This document shows, one piece after another, positions 1 through 5,435 of a stretch of 6,791 bases of DNA. Location of the stretch: assembly GCA_026225435.1 (NCBI GenBank), contig JAMFST010001195.1:1-6791 (forward strand), given 5' to 3'. Within the stretch, counting starts at the first letter, position 1; each line of letters starts with the position of its first letter. The position numbers and the translations under genes are program-made. Origin of the DNA: Labilithrix luteola. Its GTDB lineage: Bacteria > Myxococcota_A > Polyangia > Polyangiales > Polyangiaceae. Under the pieces are notes generated by a model. The model saw only the letters and a list, made by a program, of their open reading frames with translations, did no database searches and was not told the DNA's origin.

Positions 1-871
1 GACGACCCTCCCCACTTTCCTCCCCACTCGGGCCGGAGTTGCTGGGGCGGGGGCCGCCGAAGAGCTGGACGACGTTCCCGATGGACTGGCGCTGCTCGTC
101 CGGGGTCACCGTCGAGTAGTGCTCGCGCATCCGGTCGGTGAGGTGCCCGCTGATCGACTTGGTGATGACGGCCTCCGTCTTGGCCAGCCGCATCAAGTCG
201 TTGAAGGTGCGCCGCATGCCGCGCGGCGTGATCTTCTTCTTCAGCCCGATGAGGCCACCGACCGCCGCGAAGCTCTTCTTGAGGAAGGACTCCGAGCGGA
301 AGCTGCCATCGTCGGCAGGGAAGAGCAGGTCCGACGTCTTCTGCTCCGGCGTCACCAGCTGGCTAGCCTGGTGCCACCGCAGCACATCCATGACCTCGGC
401 GGGGACGGTGATGCGCTGACGCAGGCCCGTCTTCGTCGTCTTCATGAACTCGTCGGCCAGCGTGTGAGACCGCCGAACGAGAACGACTCCTTCACCCCAG
501 AGGATGTCGGGCGTCGGTCCGGAGCGGCGGAGCGGTCGCATGGAGGATGGCCTGAGGCCTGTGGCGAAGCCGAGGTAGGTCATCGCGTAGGCGTTCGGAA
601 ACTCCTCTTTCATGCACGTGAGGAAGGCAGCAGCTTCCTCACCAGTCAGGGTGTTCGGCTCTTCCTCCGAGTACGTCTCGTGCTCGGAGCAGTCGAAAGC
701 GGGCACGCCCTCGGCAGCATTGAAGGGGAGCTGCAGCTCCCGCTTCGCCCTCTTCAAGATGTGGCGGAGAATGTACAGCCAGCCGTTCGCCGTGGTCGGC
801 TTGTACTTGTTCTGGGCGATGAGGCCACCGACTCCTGACCTTGAGCGCCAGTGCACACGCGGGGGCTGCAC
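1..871 (-). CDS. Tyrosine recombinase / phage-type integrase, catalytic part; 3' end off the left edge, N-terminal arm apparently missing
   Basis: Site-specific recombinase that would cut and rejoin att sites to integrate or excise a mobile element. Translating the minus strand in one open frame gives a clear phage-integrase catalytic domain. The box I arginine sits in ATGLRPSSM (Arg codon 551-553). The beta-hairpin lysine lies in KTTKTGLRQR (about 425-442). The HxxR box reads PRGMRRTFNDL, with Arg in place of the first His (codon 221-223) and the catalytic Arg at 212-214. The second His is in SISGHLTDR (143-145). The Tyr nucleophile is in REHYSTV (116-118). The tail continues in frame past base 1. 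Recognisable integrase begins at KYKPTTANGWLYIL (about 765-805), the last helix of the core-binding domain. Upstream of about 832 the frame stays open to a stop at 1010-1012 but no longer looks like an integrase and has no ATG; the GTG at 869-871 is only a candidate start. The N-terminal DNA-binding segment may therefore be truncated. It is divergent from the regulator at 819. Family call is confident; start and functionality are uncertain. Confidence 0.75.
   Translation of the reverse strand, partial: MQPPRVHWRSRSGVGGLIAQNKYKPTTANGWLYILRHILKRAKRELQLPFNAAEGVPAFDCSEHETYSEEEPNTLTGEEAAAFLTCMKEEFPNAYAMTYLGFATGLRPSSMRPLRRSGPTPDILWGEGVVLVRRSHTLADEFMKTTKTGLRQRITVPAEVMDVLRWHQASQLVTPEQKTSDLLFPADDGSFRSESFLKKSFAAVGGLIGLKKKITPRGMRRTFNDLMRLAKTEAVITKSISGHLTDRMREHYSTVTPDEQRQSIGNVVQLFGGPRPSNSGPSGEESGEGR
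247..262. repeat. 16-bp direct repeat, copy 1
   Basis: CGATGAGGCCACCGAC occurs here and again at 817-832. Both copies lie in the integrase frame and code for VGGLI on the minus strand, before the catalytic HxxR box in this copy. Confidence 0.8.
817..832. repeat. 16-bp direct repeat, copy 2
   Basis: Second perfect copy of CGATGAGGCCACCGAC. It sits exactly where recognisable integrase sequence ends on its N-terminal side, and it contains the ATG used as start of the divergent HTH gene. Confidence 0.8.
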
Positions 872-1358
872 GGTGAGGTTCAAGGACCCCGCGGCGACGC
901 TCTGCTGGCGGCACCGAGCTCGCAAGCCGACCGGCACAACGGTGCGCGCCCAGAGAGAGACGAGACGACGCGAACGACGTCCTTGCGCCGGGCCGTGCGT
1001 CGATGGCACTCAGATGTGCGCGAAGTGCCGGGCTCGCGTGTCGTCCCGGAATTGGCAGCGAAGGAAGAGAGCCGCCGAGCTCGCCGCGTCGGGCCGTGTG
1101 CCGGTGGTGCGTCCGTCGGTCGCGCCCGTCGTGCAGAGGTACGTCCGTCACCTCCTCACGCAGCTACATGAGCGTGGCGAGGGCTGGTCGGAGATGGCGG
1201 AGTCTCTGGGCGTCTGCTCTCCCCTCGTTGGGCGCGTCGCGCGCGGACGTAACCACGTTGGCTTCAAGCTCCTGGCCGGAGTCATGGCCCGCTTCTTCGG
1301 GTCGTCGCTCGCGGACCTGGAGCGAGAGGCGCTTGCGTGGGCGAAGCCGGCGGACTGA
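819..1358 (+). CDS. Cysteine-rich (zinc-ribbon-like) protein with a C-terminal helix-turn-helix
   Basis: Hypothetical DNA-binding protein of 179 residues from the ATG at 819. Two cysteine clusters are visible: C12-x4-C17 with C29-x2-H32, and C56-x3-C60 with C67-x2-C70. Each could hold a zinc ion. A basic linker follows (about residues 70-105). The C-terminus (about 125-175) reads like an XRE-type helix-turn-helix, with GWSEMAESLGVCSPLVGRVA and a following helix FKLLAGVMARFFG. The frame is open further upstream, to 612, but that part lies antisense to the integrase and looks like its shadow. The start is therefore placed at 819, without a strong Shine-Dalgarno; GTG at 873 would lose the first cysteine pair. 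It is divergent from the integrase and upstream of a second small HTH gene, the usual arrangement of regulators beside an element's recombinase. I do not recognise a named family; zinc binding and a regulatory role are inference. Confidence 0.6.
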   Translation: MRPPTPDLERQCTRGGCTVRFKDPAATLCWRHRARKPTGTTVRAQRETRRRERRPCAGPCVDGTQMCAKCRARVSSRNWQRRKRAAELAASGRVPVVRPSVAPVVQRYVRHLLTQLHERGEGWSEMAESLGVCSPLVGRVARGRNHVGFKLLAGVMARFFGSSLADLEREALAWAKPAD

Positions 1359-1395
1359 TACGGCACAGCGACGAATCGCCCGGCGAGGCCATCTA

Positions 1396-1408
1396 AAATC
1401 GTCGATTT
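1396..1408. promoter_or_regulatory. Short inverted repeat upstream of the excisionase-like gene (candidate operator)
   Basis: AAATCG-T-CGATTT is a perfect 6-bp inverted repeat around one central base. It sits between the HTH gene ending at 1358 and the small HTH gene starting at 1433, in a locally AT-richer patch. Its size and place fit an operator for one of the adjacent regulators, but no binding evidence exists. Confidence 0.3.
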
Positions 1409-1422
1409 CCAGCGCCGATAGG

Positions 1423-1428
1423 TACAAT
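1423..1428 (+). promoter_or_regulatory. Possible -10 box (TACAAT) for the excisionase-like gene
   Basis: TACAAT differs from the sigma-70 consensus TATAAT at one base and lies just before the GTG at 1433. If it is used, the transcript would begin at or next to the start codon, giving a leaderless or nearly leaderless mRNA. This agrees with the lack of a Shine-Dalgarno. No convincing -35 hexamer is seen at the right spacing. Confidence 0.25.
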
Positions 1429-1432
1429 TGGT

Positions 1433-1894
1433 GTGTCGCCGATCGACCTGCCTTCCCCGCGCTACCTCACGACCGAGGCCGCCGCTCGCTACTGCGGGTA
1501 CGCCTCGGCATGGGGACTCCGCAAGGCGCACCAGCGAGGAAGAGTCTTCCCGTCCGTCCGGCGAGGAGGGACCGGCCCTCACGTGTGGTCGACAGCAGTC
1601 CTCGAACTATCTCCGCAAGAAACACCGTGTTCTTGGATTTCATGGCGACGGTCGAAAGCGCTACGTCGGAGAGCGACGCCACGCCGTCAACAGCCAGCTG
1701 TAGCAGTGACGGGCTCGCGTTCATGGCCTCGGCGACACGCATGTCCGGCGACGCCAAAACGAAGCGGCCGAGCTTCTCGCGTTGGACCGTCGGTAAGCAC
1801 GTCCAGGCGAGCGGGACGCGGGCCACGAGGTCGACGACGTGCACGAGGCTCGCATCGTCCGCGTTCGCCACGAGCGTCCCGAGCTTGTCGGTGA
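1433..1894 (+). CDS. Excisionase-like / AlpA-type small HTH protein, only the first ~60 residues convincing
   Basis: The first 58-60 residues look like a small winged-HTH DNA-binding protein of the excisionase/AlpA kind. The recognition part is RYLTTEAAARYCGYASAWGL (residues 10-29), followed by a basic segment and the wing-like RRGGTGPHVWSTAVLE (about 43-58). Such proteins bend DNA at att sites or regulate integrases, and one here fits with the tyrosine recombinase to the left. The GTG at 1433 is the only start that keeps the whole domain. After about 1612 the frame stays open to 1894 but reads as an arginine/serine-rich shadow of the minus-strand HEPN gene. The genuine 3' end is thus probably lost or replaced at a junction near 1590-1620. 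I trust the N-terminal domain but not the long tail. Confidence 0.5.
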   Translation: MSPIDLPSPRYLTTEAAARYCGYASAWGLRKAHQRGRVFPSVRRGGTGPHVWSTAVLELSPQETPCSWISWRRSKALRRRATPRRQQPAVAVTGSRSWPRRHACPATPKRSGRASRVGPSVSTSRRAGRGPRGRRRARGSHRPRSPRASRACR

Positions 1895-2620
1895 AAAAGC
1901 GCTCCGCTTCGGTCGCGTGGTCTGCGACGACGGCCTGAAGGGCTGCTAGGTGCTTCGGTTTGTCCGCGCTTCGGCGGATATCAATGCATCGCTTGACGAG
2001 CTCCGCGAGAACGGACCGCAAAAGACTCGGGCGCGCGCCGTCGGATACGAGCCGTGATCGCCTGCCGGGCGCCCTCTACGTCCGGAGGAAAGTACGCCGA
2101 ATCGATGTCGGCCCAGAGGCGCGCAGCGGCTTCCTTTCCCTGCACTGCCGGGCGCGACAGCATGTGCTGGACGGCGTTGCGCATGTGCGACCGCGCCTGC
2201 TCCGCCGTCGGCTGGTAGGGCTCGTCCAGCGTCAGCATCGCCGGGTGGGCGCATCGGTTTCTGTCGAGCTGTATGCGCTCGAGATCCTCTCTCTCAATGG
2301 GGGATAGAAGCTCGAAGGGCTCGCAGCACTTGTCTAAGAATCTCGCGCTCCAGCCGCTGCGCGGTCAGGATGTCGCCCTGACTCCGCGCTCGTTCAAACT
2401 CGGCCAGCAGCTTCGTCGCTGGCTCGCTCCCGGTTAGCTCCAGGTCCCTCAGCTTGCCGAGGAAGTCGAACGTCACCGCCGTCCAGGTGGCGACGATGCA
2501 CGCGCGGTAAGCGCCAGCCCTGAAGCACGCTACGGCCTCCGCAAAGGTTCGCTTGCCGTTGGTCGTGAGACAGCTGGCGAGTAGGTCGTCGAGGTCCGCC
2601 TGGCGGTCGAAGAAGGTCAC
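1467..2620 (-). pseudogene. HEPN-domain protein (RNxxxH nuclease motif), split over three frames by two +1 shifts
   Basis: The fragments join into one protein of about 380 codons. Frame A runs from the GTG at 2618-2620 to about 2330 and contains FRAGAYRACIVATWTAVTF, a typical HEPN helix. Frame B (about 2330-2040) holds FELLSPIEREDLERIQLD followed by the motif R-N-R-C-A-H (codons 2262 down to 2245) and a helix AEQARSHMRNAVQHML. Frame C (about 2035 down to 1467) continues with SVLAELVKRCIDIRRSADK and a long helical C-terminal region. Moving from A to B and from B to C each requires skipping one base, the first near 2310-2345 and the second near 2025-2045. HEPN proteins are often metal-independent RNases in toxin-antitoxin, abortive-infection or CRISPR-linked systems, with RNxxxH as the active site. 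The last ~50 residues overlap the opposite-strand HTH gene and may not be original. The HEPN assignment is good; substrate and role are unknown. Confidence 0.65.
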
Positions 2621-2648
2621 CGTGCCATGATCGCACGGGCTGCGACCG

Positions 2649-2894
2649 TCACACCATCCGGGCGAGCCACTCCACGCGCCCCCGCACCACGCGGGCGTCC
2701 GCCGCGTCCGCGAGCGTGATCGTCGCGTGCCTCGGCTTGCGGCGGCTTGTGGCGGTGAGACGGAGCTCGCCCGGCGCCGACGACATGAGGAGCTTGGCCC
2801 CCTTGGGCGCCGCCGTGTGCCAGGCCACCGTCGCCATCATCCGAGCGCATTGGAAGGTCTCGGCCTCGGTGAGCACCGACGGCGGCGGGATCAT
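2649..2894 (-). CDS. Small hypothetical protein (81 aa) upstream of the HEPN gene
   Basis: Unrecognised protein. The ATG at 2892-2894 is preferred because AGGA lies five bases before it; an in-frame ATG at 2898-2900 would add two residues. Codons end overwhelmingly in G or C across the whole frame, as expected for a real gene in high-GC DNA. Visible segments are AETFQCARMMATVAWHTAA (helical), then a short beta-like stretch ELRLTATSRR, and a C-terminal ARVVRGRVEWLARMV. There is no signal peptide, membrane segment or known motif. In particular it lacks the nucleotidyltransferase motif expected of the MNT partner of HEPN toxins. The HEPN start is 28 bases downstream on the same strand, so co-transcription is plausible. 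Its third-position GC is higher than that of the HEPN gene, so the two may differ in origin. Confidence 0.5.
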   Translation of the reverse strand: MIPPPSVLTEAETFQCARMMATVAWHTAAPKGAKLLMSSAPGELRLTATSRRKPRHATITLADAADARVVRGRVEWLARMV

Positions 2895-2900
2895 GAACAT

Positions 2901-3007
2901 CCTACACCGTAGCTGCGCACGGGCGCCGCGCCAGGTCCGCCCGTGGTGGCGAAAACGGCTGACGCCGCCGCGGACCCCGTGCGACCCTGGACGATGCGCA
3001 AAGTCCT
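2901..3007. other. Intergenic region between divergent small ORF and lipoprotein
   Basis: About 100 GC-rich bases between the minus-strand small gene and the plus-strand lipoprotein. It must hold both promoters, but I see no convincing -10/-35 pair, repeat or hairpin. Confidence 0.4.
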
Positions 3008-3011
3008 ATGC

Positions 3012-3017
3012 AAGGAG
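3012..3017 (+). promoter_or_regulatory. Ribosome binding site fixing the lipoprotein start
   Basis: AAGGAG lies five bases upstream of the ATG at 3023-3025. It falls inside the alternative longer frame that would start at 3008, so it decides in favour of the 3023 start. Confidence 0.8.
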
Positions 3018-3022
3018 CTCGG

Positions 3023-3853
3023 ATGAACATCGCGCGACTCGCAGCCCTGTGGCTGGCAGGTTGCAGCGTCGCGCTTCTCCTCGCGTGCTCGCGCCGACCG
3101 CCTGCTCGTCCGCCGGTTCCCGTGGCTGAGTCGACGAGTGCGGCGGAGGCGATGTCCGAGATGCGTCGCCGCTACGAGCGTGCGAGCAGCTACGAGGATA
3201 CCGGCGAGCTCTCGATGACGATCACGCGTGAAGGCGACTCCGACCCCTCCGAGGCGCGGGTGACTTTTTCCACTGCGTTTCAGCGATCGACCGGCTCATT
3301 CCGCTTCGAGTACACCAAGACATACCCGCGCTTTTTCGAGCCCGAGCATGCGGTCATCTGGCGACGGGGAAGTGGTACGGCCCACGTCTGGTGGACGGCC
3401 GAACCTCGCGTCGTCGACGAGCCTCTCGACCAGGCGCTGGCCGCGCAGGCTGGCGTGTCCAACCGCACCTCCGCCGTCGTGACGTACATGCTGCTCGGAA
3501 TCGACACGTGCGCGAAGACTTGCGTTTACTCGGCCGCGGGCGGAGAGACGGTTCGAGGTGTCCCTTGTCTGAAGATCGCTGCGAGCAGCGCCAACCGACA
3601 GACGACGATGTGGATCGGGCGTGAGGATCACGCGCTCTACCGCTTCGCGCAGCGGACGCACACGAACGCTCGGCTCACCGACGCGGAGATCGCAAGGGTG
3701 GTCGAGGGTCTTCCCGAGGCCCAGCGTGCTCATGTCGCCGAGGTGATGCGCAGCACGACAGGTGACCTAACGGGCGACGAGACGATCGAGCTCTCGCCGA
3801 GGTTCGACCAGCCGATCGCGGAAGATCGCTTCGACTTCACTCCGCCGCCCTGA
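3023..3853 (+). CDS. Lipoprotein with LolA/DUF2092-like beta-rich domain
   Basis: Predicted exported lipoprotein of 276 residues. The start is set by the AAGGAG site. The signal peptide has a short charged n-region (MNIAR), a hydrophobic core and the lipobox LLAC with the lipidated Cys at 22; LAGC at 11-14 is a second, less likely lipobox. A low-complexity proline/arginine linker (about 24-36) follows. The mature part alternates short beta strands: SFRFEYTKTYPRFF (about 92-105), AHVWWTAEP (120-128), TMWIGREDHALYRF (195-208), and ends RFDQPIAEDRFDFTPPP. That closing pattern is typical of the LolA/LolB/RseB-like fold, which binds lipid or lipoprotein. Three further cysteines (163, 167, 182) could form a disulfide in the periplasm. 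The gene is intact among broken neighbours. The fold assignment comes from pattern memory only, and the exact function is unknown. Confidence 0.8.
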   Translation: MNIARLAALWLAGCSVALLLACSRRPPARPPVPVAESTSAAEAMSEMRRRYERASSYEDTGELSMTITREGDSDPSEARVTFSTAFQRSTGSFRFEYTKTYPRFFEPEHAVIWRRGSGTAHVWWTAEPRVVDEPLDQALAAQAGVSNRTSAVVTYMLLGIDTCAKTCVYSAAGGETVRGVPCLKIAASSANRQTTMWIGREDHALYRFAQRTHTNARLTDAEIARVVEGLPEAQRAHVAEVMRSTTGDLTGDETIELSPRFDQPIAEDRFDFTPPP

Positions 3854-3988
3854 ACCCGCTGGCACGACCCTGGGGCTGTCGGCATCACCATCACGGCCAA
3901 CCCCGACAAGGCGCAGGTGCTCTACGCGGCGCGGAGCAACGCCGGGTGCTCGTACAACCTCGGGGCGATCGGCACGCCGGTGACCTAG
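3854..3988 (+). pseudogene. C-terminal remnant of an unidentified gene
   Basis: Immediately after the lipoprotein stop and in the same frame, 44 codons read as a plausible protein end, with VGITITANPDKAQVLYAARS and NAGCSYNLGAIGTPVT, then TAG at 3986-3988. There is no start codon or RBS, and the compositional and codon pattern is gene-like. It is best seen as the 3' scrap of a secreted or hypothetical protein left by a rearrangement. Alternatively it would be added by read-through of the TGA at 3851-3853, which I think unlikely because the lipoprotein ends naturally at FDFTPPP. The family is not recognised. Confidence 0.4.
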
Positions 3989-4037
3989 CCCGCCGCGGGG
4001 GCCTTGCATGGCGCCTCACCGTGCTCATCTTCGGGGG

Positions 4038-4665
4038 ATGGCAGAGCTACAGCCCGAACCGGTCGCCATCGTCGACACCAACGTGATGCTGGACGTCCTG
4101 TCGTTGCACGACCTCGACAAGACCTACTGCGACGACTTCGCGAAGCTCGGCCCGGCGGCGCGGGACACGACGCGCTTTCAGTACCGACACGAGCGCGCCC
4201 GATCGTCCTTCCTCATGGCGCTCCACTTCGACGCCATCGGCGCGACGACGCACCCCGCGCAGGCGGAACTCGAACGTCTGCTCTACGCGAACGTCCCCAA
4301 GGTGGCTGGCGGCGAGGATATACGGTGCGACTTCACGACCTTCCACCTGCACTTCGTCAAGGACATGGTCCTTCGCTCCTGGAACTCTCGGCTGCGCCCT
4401 GCTGGCGAGTTGGTGGAGGGGAAGGGACGGCGAAGTGCTCGTCGGTGAGGACGTCGACGACATGCTTCTTCAGTGGGCGCGAGACCACGGTGTACCGCTC
4501 ATCACCAACGAGGGCTACGGCCAGAACGGAACGGTGAGCGACGACGACGAGACGAAGCTGCGTTGGAAGTGCATCAACACGGGGGTCCCTGTCTTCACGC
4601 CAGCTGCGCCGCAGTTGTTGGAGATGACCGTGAGGTCTTCACTTCGGACGCGAGGACGGCGTTGA
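4038..4665 (+). pseudogene. PIN-domain (PilT N-terminus-like) nuclease, frameshifted
   Basis: PIN proteins are metal-dependent single-strand RNases, commonly VapC-type toxins. The N-terminal strand and first acidic site are clear: VAIVDTNVMLDVLSLHDLD, with Asp and Asn of the DTN motif at about residues 13-15 from the ATG at 4038. The original frame ends with a TGA at 4446-4448. The downstream frame (about 4435 onward) carries on sensibly as VGEDVDDMLLQWARDHGVPL then ITNEGYGQNG, a PIN C-terminal half with acidic residues in place. Skipping one base in the G-rich run at about 4417-4430 joins them into one protein. The last ~15 codons (after about 4615) are antisense to the CoA-transferase fragment, so the native end is lost or nearly so. 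With about 200 residues it is longer than typical VapC (130-140). No antitoxin gene lies just upstream. The start at 4038 is chosen over 4008 because the domain begins directly after it; its SD is weak. Confidence 0.65.
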
Positions 4666-4774
4666 GGTGCTCGGGATTGCCCGAGAGGCCGAACCCTCCG
4701 GACATGATGGTCATGCCGTCGAACAGCAAGCCCTCGAGCGCGAGAGTTGCGGAGGGTCGTCTCTTGTCGCTCAT
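4595..4774 (-). pseudogene. 3-oxoacid / 3-oxoadipate CoA-transferase subunit A, N-terminal fragment with frameshift
   Basis: The family moves CoA from succinyl-CoA to a 3-oxoacid; in aromatic degradation the substrate is 3-oxoadipate. From the ATG at 4772-4774 the frame gives LALEGLLFDGMTIMSGGFGL (residues 11-30) then SGNPEHLNAVLASEVK, the hallmark glycine-rich N-terminus of subunit A. After residue 46 the frame breaks. Adding one G restores DLTVISNNCGAAG, the expected next strand and SNN motif. Beyond about 4600 similarity stops and the DNA becomes the 3' end of the PIN gene. Only about 60 of the usual ~230 residues remain and no subunit B follows. The start overlaps the glutathione transferase stop by ATGA, showing an ancestral translationally coupled operon. 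Non-functional as it stands. Confidence 0.75.
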
Positions 4775-5409
4775 GCGGGCAGCGCTTCGACGCCCAGGAC
4801 CTTCACCACCGCCGGACGCGCCGCGACGCGAGCGACGATGGCGTCGAACGCCGGCATGGGCGCGATGACGGGCCGGACGATCAGACGGGACGCCCACCCG
4901 TGGAAGACGAACAAGTACGCGTCGACGAGGCTGAAGGTGTCGCCCAGTGCATACGGTCGCCCGGAGAGGCGCTCCTCGATGTCGGCGAAGTAGGTAGAGA
5001 GCAAGCGAAGGCCGCCGGCGCGCACCTCTTGCTTCGCGGTCTCGCTGTCGGCGAACCTCTCGGGCCGGAAGACGGTGCGGAATGTCGGGTGCACGGTGCT
5101 CGCGATGAAACCCATCCATTCACGCGCGCGGGCGTGGTCGCGCGTGTGGCTCGCGGGGAGAAGCTTCTTTTCGGGAACCTGCTCGGCGACGTAGCCGAGG
5201 ATGGCGGCCGCCTCGGTGAGCAGCGTGCCGTCCTCGAAGCCCAGCGCGGGGACGCGACCACGGGGGTTGATGGCGCGGTACTCGGCCGACTCGGTCCCGC
5301 CGTCCCGGGAACCGAAGCGCCGTCGCTCGTACGCGAGCGCCGACTCCTCGAGGGCGATGTGGCAGGAGAGCGAGCACGCGCCGGGGCTGTAGAAGAGCGT
5401 GAGGGGCAT
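4771..5409 (-). CDS. Beta-class glutathione S-transferase (GstA-like)
   Basis: Cytosolic glutathione transferase of 212 residues, the usual length for bacterial beta-class enzymes. The N-terminal thioredoxin-like domain opens LTLFYSPGACSLSCHIALEE, with the beta-class cysteine at position 12. It contains the cis-proline motif RVPAL (52-56) and the glutathione-contacting segment DGTLLTEAAAIL (60-71). The helical C-terminal domain has the folding N-cap motif GDTFSLVDAYLF (156-167). It lies between maleylacetate reductase (26 bases upstream) and the CoA-transferase (4-base overlap), so it is part of the same transcript. In aromatic-degradation operons such enzymes can handle glutathione-linked dehalogenation, ether cleavage, isomerisation or detoxification of reactive intermediates. 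Which of these applies here is not visible from sequence. No strong Shine-Dalgarno is seen, so coupling to the upstream gene is likely. Confidence 0.9.
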   Translation of the reverse strand: MPLTLFYSPGACSLSCHIALEESALAYERRRFGSRDGGTESAEYRAINPRGRVPALGFEDGTLLTEAAAILGYVAEQVPEKKLLPASHTRDHARAREWMGFIASTVHPTFRTVFRPERFADSETAKQEVRAGGLRLLSTYFADIEERLSGRPYALGDTFSLVDAYLFVFHGWASRLIVRPVIAPMPAFDAIVARVAARPAVVKVLGVEALPA

Positions 5410-5435
5410 CGGGACAATCCGTCAGGAGCAGGTGA

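Noticed and set aside
119..838. Long plus-strand open frame of 239 codons
   Set aside because: It is the exact antisense frame of the integrase; the minus-strand translation carries all the catalytic motifs.
1003..1938. 311-codon plus-strand frame across the two HTH genes
   Set aside because: Ser/Arg-rich low-complexity translation crossing gene boundaries, typical of a shadow.
2294..2340. Programmed frameshift site in the HEPN gene
   Set aside because: No slippery heptamer with downstream structure is apparent, and a second shift occurs in the same gene, so decay or base-call error is simpler.
3986..4010. GC-rich hairpin (GCCC...GGGC) after the gene remnant as a terminator
   Set aside because: The stem is only four to five base pairs and no T-run follows.
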